Shown here: positions 57,154 to 64,000 of the stretch, piece by piece
How the letters are laid out: each line of letters begins with the position of its first letter
Position numbering within the stretch: the stretch's first letter is position 1
Assembly (NCBI RefSeq): GCF_030406045.1
Contig: NZ_CP128988.1
Location: forward strand, 310,001 to 374,000
Length of the DNA stretch: 64,000 bases
Reading direction: 5' to 3'
Source of the DNA: Thiohalobacter sp. IOR34
Lineage (GTDB): Bacteria; Pseudomonadota; Gammaproteobacteria; Thiohalobacterales; Thiohalobacteraceae
Notes under the pieces: model-generated
What the model was told of the DNA's origin: nothing
Database searches by the model: none
Seen by the model: only the letters and a program-made list of their open reading frames with translations
Program-made: the position numbers and the translations under genes

Positions 57154-57436
57154 TAGCCCCGATATTGCACCAAGGATTCGATGCTCAGGGCGAATCCGGC
57201 AAAGCAGGCTGGCCGATCATGCGCGCCCGCGGATATTGCCCAGTCGCGGCCTGGAGGCCGCTCCTACCGGGCGTGGCGGCACAATATGTTGTAGGAGCGG
57301 CCTCCAGGCCGCGATACCCGGGGTCAATCGAACAGGCACAAGCCGTACCCCGCTGCGAGAACCCGTTTGCGAGCCGCCCGGGATGCGCAGCCAGAGTCGG
57401 CCTGACCTCGAATCCTTGGTGCAATACCCGGGTTAG
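57154..57436. mobile_element. GATATTGCACC-type MITE, copy 3 with embedded REP (283 bp)
   Basis: Left end AGCCCCGATATTGCACCAAG then GATTCGATGCTCAGGGCGAA; right end CCTTGGTGCAATACCCGGG. The middle holds the REP copy at 57244-57315. Both ends match the full copies at 13375 and 36490. Confidence 0.85.
57244..57315. repeat. REP-like palindrome, copy C
   Basis: TCGCGGCCTGGAGGCCGCTC and its inverse GAGCGGCCTCCAGGCCGCGA enclose a loop that differs from copies A and B but keeps GTGGCGGCAC. Confidence 0.88.
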
Positions 57437-57478
57437 TCGCGCCGGCCGTTTTTCAATGCCGGAAGCCCGGTCCGGGAT

Positions 57479-58147
57479 TCAGAGGCGGGCGACCGAGGCC
57501 AGGTGGTGGGCGCGGCGGGTGGTCTCCGGCAGCCGGTAGCGCGGGGTGCAGGCGAGCACATAGTGGATGGCGGTCGGCAGGCTGATGCGGTGACCGATGG
57601 AGACGAACAGTGGACGGGTGCCCGGGCGGGTGCGCAGCACGGCGCCGATCAGCTCGCCACGGTCGGTCAGCGGGCTCCAGGCACCGCGTTCCTGGGCGGG
57701 TGGCTCGTAGTCGCCGATCAGCCGGCTCTTGGCGACGCCGATGGTGGGCAGGTTGGTGACCACGCCGAGGTGGCAGGCGAGGCCGAAACGTCGCGGGTGG
57801 GCGATCCCCTGGCCGTCGCAGAGGATCAGGTCCGGTGGCGTCTGCAGCCGGTTGAGGGCGTCGAGCAGGGCCGGTACCTCGCGGAAGGACAGCAGCCCCG
57901 GGACATAAGGGAACTCGGTGGGGCGGCGGATGATGCTCTGTTCGAATGGCTCGAGGCCGGGGAAGTCCAGCACGGCCACGGCGGCGCGGGTGATCCGGTT
58001 GCGGTCCTCGAAGCCGATGTCGGCGCCGGCCACCCGCCGCACCGGCCCCAGCCGGTCCTCGCGAATCACCTCGCGGGCCAGTTCGTCCTGGATGCGGCGG
58101 GCGTGGCCGGGACTGACCTTCCAGGGATGGGGGGCGATGAACGGCAT
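57479..58147 (-). CDS. nfi: Endonuclease V
   Basis: 222 residues, standard. Cuts DNA next to deaminated bases such as inosine. Motifs: [10 protein letters not shown] (catalytic Asp), [20 protein letters not shown] with Tyr wedge and Glu, [22 protein letters not shown] and [11 protein letters not shown]. Stands alone; the MITE lies just beyond its stop codon. Confidence 0.96.
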   Translation of the reverse strand: MPFIAPHPWKVSPGHARRIQDELAREVIREDRLGPVRRVAGADIGFEDRNRITRAAVAVLDFPGLEPFEQSIIRRPTEFPYVPGLLSFREVPALLDALNRLQTPPDLILCDGQGIAHPRRFGLACHLGVVTNLPTIGVAKSRLIGDYEPPAQERGAWSPLTDRGELIGAVLRTRPGTRPLFVSIGHRISLPTAIHYVLACTPRYRLPETTRRAHHLASVARL

Positions 58148-58204
58148 GCTGTTGTGGCGGCGCCCCCTCTCCGCCGGGGGTGGCCGTCTGGCGGGGCTCG
58201 GTCC

Positions 58205-58492
58205 TCAGTCGAAGCTGTCCAGCGGGTTGCCGCGGGCGTCGTTGCTGTGCAGATCCAGGTCGACGCCGTAGTCGTCACGTTCGATGTCCAGCGAGCCGGA
58301 CCAGTCCTCGGGCGGTTCGATGGCGTCGATGTCGAGTTCCCGCCAGCTGTCCATGTCCAGCTCCTCGACGGTGCCGTCGAAGTACTGGATCTCCAGCGTT
58401 TCGTCGTCCTCGTCGTAGGCGACGATCTCGAAGTTGTCGCCGCTGGGCGTACGGTACCAGTCGCCGATGCGCGGTTCGTATTCAGTAGCCAT
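58205..58492 (-). CDS. Small acidic protein (DUF6763-like)
   Basis: 95 residues, very acidic. MATEYEPRIGDWYRTPSGDNFEIVAYDEDDETLEIQYFDG is a small beta-domain start, with VEELDMDSWRELDIDAIEPPEDW after it. I associate this pattern with a small gammaproteobacterial family of unknown function. A GAGG lies about 8 bases before the ATG. Confidence 0.75.
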   Translation of the reverse strand: MATEYEPRIGDWYRTPSGDNFEIVAYDEDDETLEIQYFDGTVEELDMDSWRELDIDAIEPPEDWSGSLDIERDDYGVDLDLHSNDARGNPLDSFD

Positions 58493-58635
58493 GCCCGTTA
58501 CCTCCGAGATGGCAGTGGGTTACCATGTCGCAAGGAGCCTGCCCCGTGGGGCCTGACTATGGTTATAGGAGCTTGTCGGGGGCAGCGCAAGTCAAGCAAG
58601 ACCCGCGCCACGCAGCGGCGAGCCGGAGGGACTGA

Positions 58636-58998
58636 ATGAAGGTTGTCGTCGTCGATGCCGCCCATCTGCCGGGGGCGGTCGATTTTCCCATGTTGGACAT
58701 GGACAGATTCGGCTGGGAGCAGTATCCGCAGCTGGAGGGTGAGGCCCTGCGCGAACGCTGCTGGCGGGCCGATGTGGTGGTGTCCCTGGCCACGCCGCTG
58801 ACCGCGGCCGATCTCGAGGCCATGTTCAAGCTGCGGCTGGTCCTGGTCGCGGGTGAACTCCCGGTCGATGACGAGGCTGCCGCGGCGCGCGGCATCGAGC
58901 TGGTGCGCCTGGCAGGGGTCGACTGGGCCAGGCCGGACCAGGCGGCGGTCTTCTGCCGGGACGTGGTGCAGGCCATCGAGGCGCGTCTGCGCGGCTGA
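58636..58998 (+). CDS. Stand-alone N-terminal domain of a D-2-hydroxyacid dehydrogenase-like protein
   Basis: 120 residues. MKVVVVDAAHLPGAVDFPML, YPQLEGEALRERCWRADVVVSLATPLTAADLEAMFKLRLVLVAGE and DDEAAAARGIELV follow the substrate-binding half of D-isomer 2-hydroxyacid dehydrogenases. The NAD-binding half and catalytic Arg/Glu/His are missing, and the frame ends cleanly after a helix (AVFCRDVVQAIEARLRG) that resembles the C-terminal return helix of such enzymes. GGAGG precedes the start. Either a degenerate short paralogue or a regulatory domain. Confidence 0.7.
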   Translation: MKVVVVDAAHLPGAVDFPMLDMDRFGWEQYPQLEGEALRERCWRADVVVSLATPLTAADLEAMFKLRLVLVAGELPVDDEAAAARGIELVRLAGVDWARPDQAAVFCRDVVQAIEARLRG

Positions 58999-59020
58999 GC
59001 GCGATGGGAGGCGGCGGATC

Positions 59021-59818
59021 ATGAACTGGTGGGGGAAACTGGTCGGTGGCGCCTTCGGTTATCTGCTCGGCGGGCCGCTGGGCGCGTTGCTGGGGGCGGC
59101 CCTCGGGCATCGCTTCGACCAGGGGCTGAGCGGCCTGGAGGCGGCCGGGCCGGGTGACCAGGAGCGGGTGCAGACCGCCTTCTTCACCGCCAGCTTCGCG
59201 GTCATGGGGCATATCGCCAAGGCCGATGGCCGGGTCTCCTCCGACGAGGTGGCCATGGCCGAGCAGATCATGCGCCGCATGAACCTCTCGGCCGAGATGC
59301 GGCGCACCGCCATCCGCCTGTTCAACGAGGGCAAGGCGGCCGACTTCCCGCTCGACGAGGTGCTGGAACAGTTCCGCCGCGAGTGCCATCGGCGGCGCAA
59401 TCTGCTGCGCATGTTCCTCGAGATCCAGCTGCATGCCGCCTATGCCGACGGCCGGCTGGAGGCCAGGGAGGCCGAGTTGCTGGCCCATATCTGCCAGCGA
59501 CTCGGCATATCCCAGCTGGAGTTCCGGCAGATCGAGGCGCTGGTGCGCGCCGCCCACGAGTTTGCCGGCGGGGCACGCCAGCCCGCGGGGCCGCCGCCGG
59601 CTGACCGCCTGCAGCAGGCCTATGCCGTGCTCGGCGTCTCGCCCGGGGCGAGCGATGCCGAGGTGAAGAAGGCCTACCGCCGGCTGATGAACCAGCACCA
59701 CCCGGACAAGCTGGTGGCCAAGGGGCTGCCGGAGGAGATGATCGAACTGGCCACGGAGAAGACCCAGGAGATCAAGGCGGCCTACGACACGGTACGCGCC
59801 GCACGCAATCAGAAATAG
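59021..59818 (+). CDS. djlA: DjlA, membrane-anchored DnaJ-like co-chaperone
   Basis: 265 residues from ATG 59021. Gly-rich N-terminal membrane segment (GKLVGGAFGYLLGGPLGALLGAALG), TerB-like helical domain (about 48-170, MGHIAKADGRVSSDEV...) and C-terminal J-domain with H227-P228-D229. Typical DjlA order. DjlA works with DnaK and can trigger the Rcs envelope response in enterics. It ends overlapping the convergent CopD-like gene by 10 bases. Confidence 0.95.
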   Translation: MNWWGKLVGGAFGYLLGGPLGALLGAALGHRFDQGLSGLEAAGPGDQERVQTAFFTASFAVMGHIAKADGRVSSDEVAMAEQIMRRMNLSAEMRRTAIRLFNEGKAADFPLDEVLEQFRRECHRRRNLLRMFLEIQLHAAYADGRLEAREAELLAHICQRLGISQLEFRQIEALVRAAHEFAGGARQPAGPPPADRLQQAYAVLGVSPGASDAEVKKAYRRLMNQHHPDKLVAKGLPEEMIELATEKTQEIKAAYDTVRAARNQK

Positions 59819-60276
59819 CGCCCGCCGCTGCCGATGACCACCACCAGCAGACCGAGCAGCAGGTTGGTGCCGACCACCTTGCGGATGGTGGCCAGTTCTG
59901 CGGCCGCCGCCGGCCAGTCGCCCTCGATCACCCGTCGCTTCATCTGCCGGAAGGGCAGGAAATAGATATAGACATAGAGGACGATCATCAGCCAGCCGAT
60001 GCCCTGCATCAGGTGCACGTGCAGACCGACGGCGCCCATGCCGCCGAACACCGCGAAAACCATCCAGTAGCCGGTCGCCGGCAGCAGGATCACCGCCAGC
60101 CATACCCAGGGGAAGAAGCGGCTGAAGACGCCGATCCACAGTGGCAGGCGCTGCGGCGGCTCCAGCCGGGCCACGGCCACCGGGCGCAGCACCTGGTGGG
60201 CGAAGAACATGCCGCCGACCCAGACCAGGGCGGCGAGCAGGTGGAGGCTGATGGCAATCGGCAGAAGATTCGACAT
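59809..60276 (-). CDS. CopD-like four-helix membrane protein
   Basis: 155 residues from the ATG at 60276. About four helices: ISLHLLAALVWVGGMFFAHQVL, VWLAVILLPATGYWMVFAVFG, VHLMQGIGWLMIVLYVYIYF and TNLLLGLLVVVIG. Conserved His in the first and third helices fits the CopD/heme-binding-like family. Function unproven. Convergent overlap with djlA. Confidence 0.75.
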   Translation of the reverse strand: MSNLLPIAISLHLLAALVWVGGMFFAHQVLRPVAVARLEPPQRLPLWIGVFSRFFPWVWLAVILLPATGYWMVFAVFGGMGAVGLHVHLMQGIGWLMIVLYVYIYFLPFRQMKRRVIEGDWPAAAAELATIRKVVGTNLLLGLLVVVIGSGGRYF

Positions 60277-60416
60277 GCTGGACCCTCGGGATTCCGTTGA
60301 AGGGGGAAGCGCTTGCGGCGCTATCCTACCCTTTCCGCGGGCGGAGTCCACCGTGCACGGGCGAGCGGCTGTCCGGCTGGCGCCTGCCGCACGGCTTTGT
60401 TAGGGTTCGAGCCGTC

Positions 60417-61154
60417 ATGATGTTCTATCCCCGCAGCCGGATGACCCGTTTCGTGCTCCTCTTCGAGGGGCGCACCGGAAGCAGCTACCTGATCTCCAGT
60501 CTCAATGCCCATCCCCGGGTGCTGGCCCTCGAGGAGGAACTGCGCCGTTTCAAGGCGGAGGGCCATGCCGCCCAGGCGCGCTGGGTGGAACAGGCGCTGC
60601 GGTTGCCGCTGCTGGGCCGTCGCCTGAGCCGTGGCTTCAAGACCAAGCTGCGGGACATCGCCGAGCCGCAACGCTTCGCCGAGCTGTTGCGGCAGCAACA
60701 GGTGCGCATCCTCTACATGCGTCGGCGCAATCGCATCAAGACCGTCGTTTCCGCCCTGCGCTCGCGCATGCTCAAGGAGAAGACCAATCAGTACAATGCC
60801 TACCGGCCGGAGGAGCGGCTCGGTCCGGTGGAGATCCCCCTTGACCAGTTCGACCGCCTGCTGATCCAGCGCGAACGGCTGGACGCCGAGCTGGATGCCT
60901 TCGTCGAGGGACTGGGACTGCCCACCCTGCCTCTGTTCTACGAGGACATCCTGCTCGACGAGGACGGTCTGCTGCGGAGGCTGTACGCCTTCCTCGGGGT
61001 GCCGCCACGGCGCACCCGGGGGGTCAGCTTCAAGAACACCAGCGACGACCTGCGCCAGTCGGTGCTCAATTTCGATGCCCTGCGGGCGGCCTATGCCGAC
61101 ACCGCCTATGCAGCCATGTTCGACGAGGTGCTGGTGGAGGAGGCCGACGCTTGA
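60417..61154 (+). CDS. Sulfotransferase family protein
   Basis: 245 residues from ATG 60417 (a second ATG follows at 60420). PAPS 5'-phosphosulfate loop FEGRTGSSYLISSLNAHP, and a 3'-phosphate region LYMRRRNRIKTVVSALRS; later LDAFVEGLGLPTLPLFYEDIL, typical for Stf0/NodH-like sulfotransferases. It moves sulfate from PAPS to an unknown acceptor, perhaps a glycan or lipid. Stands between the CopD-like gene and rpe. Confidence 0.82.
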   Translation: MMFYPRSRMTRFVLLFEGRTGSSYLISSLNAHPRVLALEEELRRFKAEGHAAQARWVEQALRLPLLGRRLSRGFKTKLRDIAEPQRFAELLRQQQVRILYMRRRNRIKTVVSALRSRMLKEKTNQYNAYRPEERLGPVEIPLDQFDRLLIQRERLDAELDAFVEGLGLPTLPLFYEDILLDEDGLLRRLYAFLGVPPRRTRGVSFKNTSDDLRQSVLNFDALRAAYADTAYAAMFDEVLVEEADA

Positions 61155-61362
61155 GCCTCCTTGCGCCGCGAATCTGAAGAATATCCTGTTTATTCATCGT
61201 GTTGCGATTCGCTGGCGGGTCGTGCCCGGTGTCTCCCGGTTACGTCCCTGCGCCGCGAGAGGTTAAAAATCCGCGCCTGATAGGGTACAGTGCGCAGCCT
61301 TGAGCCGCGCCGGACGCCTGCTCCGGGCCTTTTTCAGCAACGACTTTCGGGAGTTCCAGACC

Positions 61363-62052
61363 ATGGCGGACAATCTGATCGCACCCTCCATTCTTTCGGC
61401 CGATTTCGCGCGTCTGGGCGAAGAGGTGGACAACGTCCTCAAGGCCGGTGCCGACATCGTGCACTTCGACGTCATGGACAACCACTACGTGCCCAACCTG
61501 ACCATCGGCCCGCTGGTCTGCGAGGCCCTGCGCAAGCATGGCGTTACCGCGCCCATCGACGTGCACCTGATGGTCAAGCCGGTGGACCGCATCATCCCCG
61601 ACTTTGCCAAGGCCGGCGCCACCTACATCACCTTCCACCCGGAGGCCTCCGAGCACATCGACCGCAGCCTGCAGCTGATCCACAACGAGGGCTGCAAGGC
61701 CGGTCTGGTATTCAATCCGGCCACGCCGCTGGACTATCTGGACTATGTCATGGACAAGGTGGACATGATCCTGATCATGTCGGTCAACCCCGGTTTCGGC
61801 GGCCAGAGCTTCATTCCCAGTGCCCTGGACAAGCTGCGCGAGGCGCGCAAGCGCATCGATGCCTCCGGTCGCGACATCCGCCTGGAGATCGACGGCGGCG
61901 TCAAGGTGGACAACATCCGCGAGATCGCCGAGGCCGGTGCCGACACCTTTGTCGCCGGTTCCGCCATCTTCGGTGCCGCCAAGGAGAGCGACCCGAATCA
62001 CTACGATTCGGTCATCAAGGCCATGCGCGACGAACTCGCCAAGGCCGGCTGA
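61363..62052 (+). CDS. rpe: Ribulose-phosphate 3-epimerase
   Basis: 229 residues from ATG 61363 ([21 protein letters not shown]). TIM barrel with [51 protein letters not shown] and LEIDGGVK. Interconverts ribulose- and xylulose-5-phosphate in the pentose phosphate and Calvin pathways. The in-frame Met at 61300 lacks family sequence. First gene of rpe-gph-(trpL)-trpE. Confidence 0.96.
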   Translation: MADNLIAPSILSADFARLGEEVDNVLKAGADIVHFDVMDNHYVPNLTIGPLVCEALRKHGVTAPIDVHLMVKPVDRIIPDFAKAGATYITFHPEASEHIDRSLQLIHNEGCKAGLVFNPATPLDYLDYVMDKVDMILIMSVNPGFGGQSFIPSALDKLREARKRIDASGRDIRLEIDGGVKVDNIREIAEAGADTFVAGSAIFGAAKESDPNHYDSVIKAMRDELAKAG

Positions 62053-62070
62053 AAAAAACCATGAGTCATG

Positions 62071-62176
62071 GCCACGAAATCCGCAAAACCCACGGAAAGG
62101 GTTGTTGCGGCGCACGCGCTTTGCGCGGCGCCGTGAAACAACAAGATATTTTCGTGGGTTTCGCGGATTTCGTGGC
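62071..62176. repeat. Palindromic CCACGAAA-type element, copy d
   Basis: Arms GCCACGAAATCCGCAAAACC and GGGTTTCGCGGATTTCGTGG face each other. On the minus strand the core CGGCGCCGCGCAAAGCGCGT matches the cores of copies a and b. Occupies the rpe-gph gap, and its right edge is 9 bases before the gph ribosome site. Confidence 0.85.
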
Positions 62177-62194
62177 CAATTTTCGGAGGGCAAG

Positions 62195-62869
62195 GTGAAA
62201 AGGCCGGCAATGATATTGATCGACGTGGACGGGACCCTGGTGGATTCGGTGCCGGATCTCGCCTTCTGCGTCGACGAGATGATGCAGCGGCTCGGCCTGC
62301 CGCCGCATGGCGAGGCGAAGGTGCGCGACTGGGTCGGCAACGGCGTGGAGCGGCTGGTGCGCCGGGCGCTGATCGGTCGGCTGGAGGGCGAGCCGGACCC
62401 GGCCCTGTTCGAGAAGGCCTATCCGATCTTCCTCGAGCTCTATGCCGAGAACACCAGCAAGCGCAGCCGGCTCTATCCCGGGGTGAAGGAGGGGCTGGAC
62501 TACCTGAAGGCCGGCGGTTATCCACTGGGTTGCGTGACCAACAAGGCGGCCCGGTTCACCGAGCCGCTGCTGCGCGATCTCGGCATCGCCGACTATTTCC
62601 GTATCGTCATCAGCGGCGACACCCTGCCAAAGAAGAAGCCGGACCCGCTGCCGCTGCTGCACGCCGCCGAGTTCTTCGGCGTGCACCCCGCGGATGCGCT
62701 GATGATCGGCGACTCGGTCAGCGACGTGAAGGCCGCGCGTGCCGCCGGTTTCCAGATCGTCTGCATGAGCTACGGCTACAATCATGGCGCCGATATCCGT
62801 GATTCCAACCCCGATGCTGTGATAGATTCACTGGACCAGATCCAGGGCCTGCTGGAAGCGGCGGCCTGA
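62195..62869 (+). CDS. gph: Phosphoglycolate phosphatase
   Basis: 224 residues from the GTG at 62195, which follows GGAGGG by 4 bases; an ATG at 62210 would cut off the usual N-terminus. HAD motifs: LIDVDGTLVDS, CVTNKAARF, lysine in LPKKKPDP and MIGDSVSDVKAARAAG. Removes phosphoglycolate formed by DNA repair or by RuBisCO oxygenation. Located downstream of rpe as in many gammaproteobacteria. Confidence 0.94.
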   Translation: MKRPAMILIDVDGTLVDSVPDLAFCVDEMMQRLGLPPHGEAKVRDWVGNGVERLVRRALIGRLEGEPDPALFEKAYPIFLELYAENTSKRSRLYPGVKEGLDYLKAGGYPLGCVTNKAARFTEPLLRDLGIADYFRIVISGDTLPKKKPDPLPLLHAAEFFGVHPADALMIGDSVSDVKAARAAGFQIVCMSYGYNHGADIRDSNPDAVIDSLDQIQGLLEAAA

Positions 62870-62891
62870 GAACAGTCCGGATACCGAAGAG

Positions 62892-62939
62892 ATGAGAGAC
62901 CTGCACGTCCATGACACGCGATGGTGGTACTGCTGCTGA
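62892..62939 (+). CDS. trpL: Probable trp leader peptide (MRDLHVHDTRWWYCC)
   Basis: A 15-codon frame between gph and trpE with two tandem Trp codons (TGGTGG at 62921-62926) and then Tyr-Cys-Cys and TGA. Short frames with tandem Trp codons just before trpE are the signs of ribosome-mediated attenuation. Downstream, GACACG within the leader (62913-62918) can pair with CGTGTC (62960-62965) before a TCTTTTCTC stretch. The ribosome site is weak (GAAGAG), and the terminator hairpin is not clear-cut. Confidence 0.6.
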   Translation: MRDLHVHDTRWWYCC

Positions 62940-62989
62940 GCGTCATTGCGCGTACTTTTCGTGTCCGTCTTTTCTCTCCGAGGTGAATC

Positions 62990-64000
62990 ATGGATTCCCC
63001 CCAGTTCCAACAGCTGACTGAGCAGGGCTACAACCGCATCCCCCTGATGCGCGAGGTGCTGGCCGACCTCGATACCCCGCTCTCCACCTATCTCAAGCTG
63101 GCCGACGGCCCCTATTCCTACCTGTTCGAATCGGTGCAGGGCGGCGAGAAGTGGGGCCGCTATTCCATCATCGGTCTGCCGGCGCGCAGCGTGCTGCGGG
63201 TCCGTGGCCGGCGGATCGAGCGTCTGCTGGACGGTGCCGTGGTCGAGCAGCTCGAAGTGGAGGACCCGCTGGCCTGGATCGAGACCTTCCAGCAGGGCTT
63301 CCGGGTGCCCGAGGTCGAGGGTCTGCCGCGTTTCACCGGCGGCCTGGTCGGCTATTTCGGTTACGACACGGTGCGCTACATCGAACCGCGGCTGGCGGTC
63401 TGCGCCAAGCCGGACCCGTTGGACAACCCGGATATCCTGCTGATGGTCTCCGACGAGGTGGTGGTGTTCGACAACCTGAGCGGCAAGCTCTACGTCATCG
63501 TCCATGCCGACCCCGCCGAGGCGGATGCCCGGGCGCGCGCCGAGGCGCGGCTCGACGAACTGGTGGCGCGGCTGCGCCGCGAGACGCCGCGTCCCGCGCC
63601 CCTGCCGCGCAGCGCCGTGGCCGAGGAGGACTTCGTCTCCGGTTTCACCCGAGAGGGCTTCGAGGCCGCCGTGCGGCGCTGCAAGGACTACATCGTCGAG
63701 GGCGACGTGATGCAGGTGGTGATCTCGCAGCGTCTGTCGATACCCTTCCATGCCCGGCCGCTGGATCTGTACCGCGCCCTGCGCAGCCTCAACCCCTCGC
63801 CCTACATGTTCTATCTGAACCTCGACGACTTCCATGTCGTCGGCTCCTCGCCGGAGATCCTTGCCCGGCTGGAGGATGGCGTGGTCACGGTGCGGCCGAT
63901 CGCCGGTACCCGGCCGCGTGGCCGCGACGAGGCCGAGGACCGGGCGCTGGAGGCGGACCTGCTGGCCGATCCCAAGGAACTGGCCGAGCATCTGATGCTG
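62990..64000 (+). CDS. trpE: Anthranilate synthase component I (N-terminal part; cut by window end)
   Basis: 337 codons are visible from ATG 62990. N-terminal regulatory part with [36 protein letters not shown] (tryptophan-binding LLES-like region). Catalytic chorismate-binding domain begins about 215 with [55 protein letters not shown] and [10 protein letters not shown]. Converts chorismate to anthranilate, first step of tryptophan synthesis. Preceded by a probable Trp leader peptide. The 3' end is outside the window. Confidence 0.96.
   Translation, partial: MDSPQFQQLTEQGYNRIPLMREVLADLDTPLSTYLKLADGPYSYLFESVQGGEKWGRYSIIGLPARSVLRVRGRRIERLLDGAVVEQLEVEDPLAWIETFQQGFRVPEVEGLPRFTGGLVGYFGYDTVRYIEPRLAVCAKPDPLDNPDILLMVSDEVVVFDNLSGKLYVIVHADPAEADARARAEARLDELVARLRRETPRPAPLPRSAVAEEDFVSGFTREGFEAAVRRCKDYIVEGDVMQVVISQRLSIPFHARPLDLYRALRSLNPSPYMFYLNLDDFHVVGSSPEILARLEDGVVTVRPIAGTRPRGRDEAEDRALEADLLADPKELAEHLML

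Overview
The window is a high-GC gammaproteobacterial chromosome segment. Gene content points to a sulfur-oxidising chemolithoautotroph of the Thioalkalivibrio/Thiohalobacter kind (inference). The evidence is a Calvin-cycle-style tkt-gap-pgk-pyk-fba operon, a RuBisCO-activase type cbbQ/cbbO pair, and a QmoAB-HdrCB electron-transfer module of the type that works with APS reductase. The Pil-Chp order is the gammaproteobacterial one.

Layout. 1-8181: 3' end of pilJ, then pilK, chpA, chpB and chpC, the signalling system for type IV pili. 8182-8456: heptamer arrays around a REP hairpin. 8455-13103 (minus): metK-ahcY-metF-rsmE, the activated-methyl cycle. Its promoter, SAM-II-like riboswitch and attenuator lie before metK, and a SAH riboswitch lies before ahcY. 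13104-13800: a pile-up of three kinds of mobile or palindromic repeat. 13846-14403: thioredoxin-fold protein. 14792-21889: tkt-gap-pgk-pyk-fba with a terminator. 22192-25440 (minus): a Fur-boxed iron locus with a porin-like protein, P19/FtrA and polyferredoxin FtrD. 25480-26466: srkA. 26703-31835 (minus): qmoA-qmoB-hdrC-hdrB. 32268-36456: cbbQ and a cbbO that carries an extra methyltransferase-like N-terminal half. 36813-38498: HemN-like radical SAM protein.

38568-40911 (minus): heat-shock cluster hsp20-cbpA-cbpM-hsp20. 41072-44480: NrdR box, split class II ribonucleotide reductase nrdJab and a small gene. 44580-45845: hydrolase and two small minus-strand genes. 46229-49048: gspA-gspB-terB. 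49133-49528: Lys-rich HU-like protein. 49928-55573: an 1881-residue fusion of two cNMP domains, rhodanese, a very long coiled coil, a TM helix and a SUMF1/FGE-like domain. 55605-56818: sugar kinase and Rieske protein. 57479-61154: endonuclease V, small proteins, djlA, a CopD-like membrane protein and a sulfotransferase. 61363-64000: rpe-gph, then a trp leader peptide and the start of trpE.

The most unusual items are the methyltransferase-CbbO fusion, the cNMP-rhodanese-coiled-coil-SUMF1 protein, the two different S-adenosyl riboswitches in one operon, and at least five families of dispersed palindromic or MITE-like elements. No CRISPR array, tRNA or rRNA was recognised. All family calls come from reading motifs in the translated sequence; no database search was possible.
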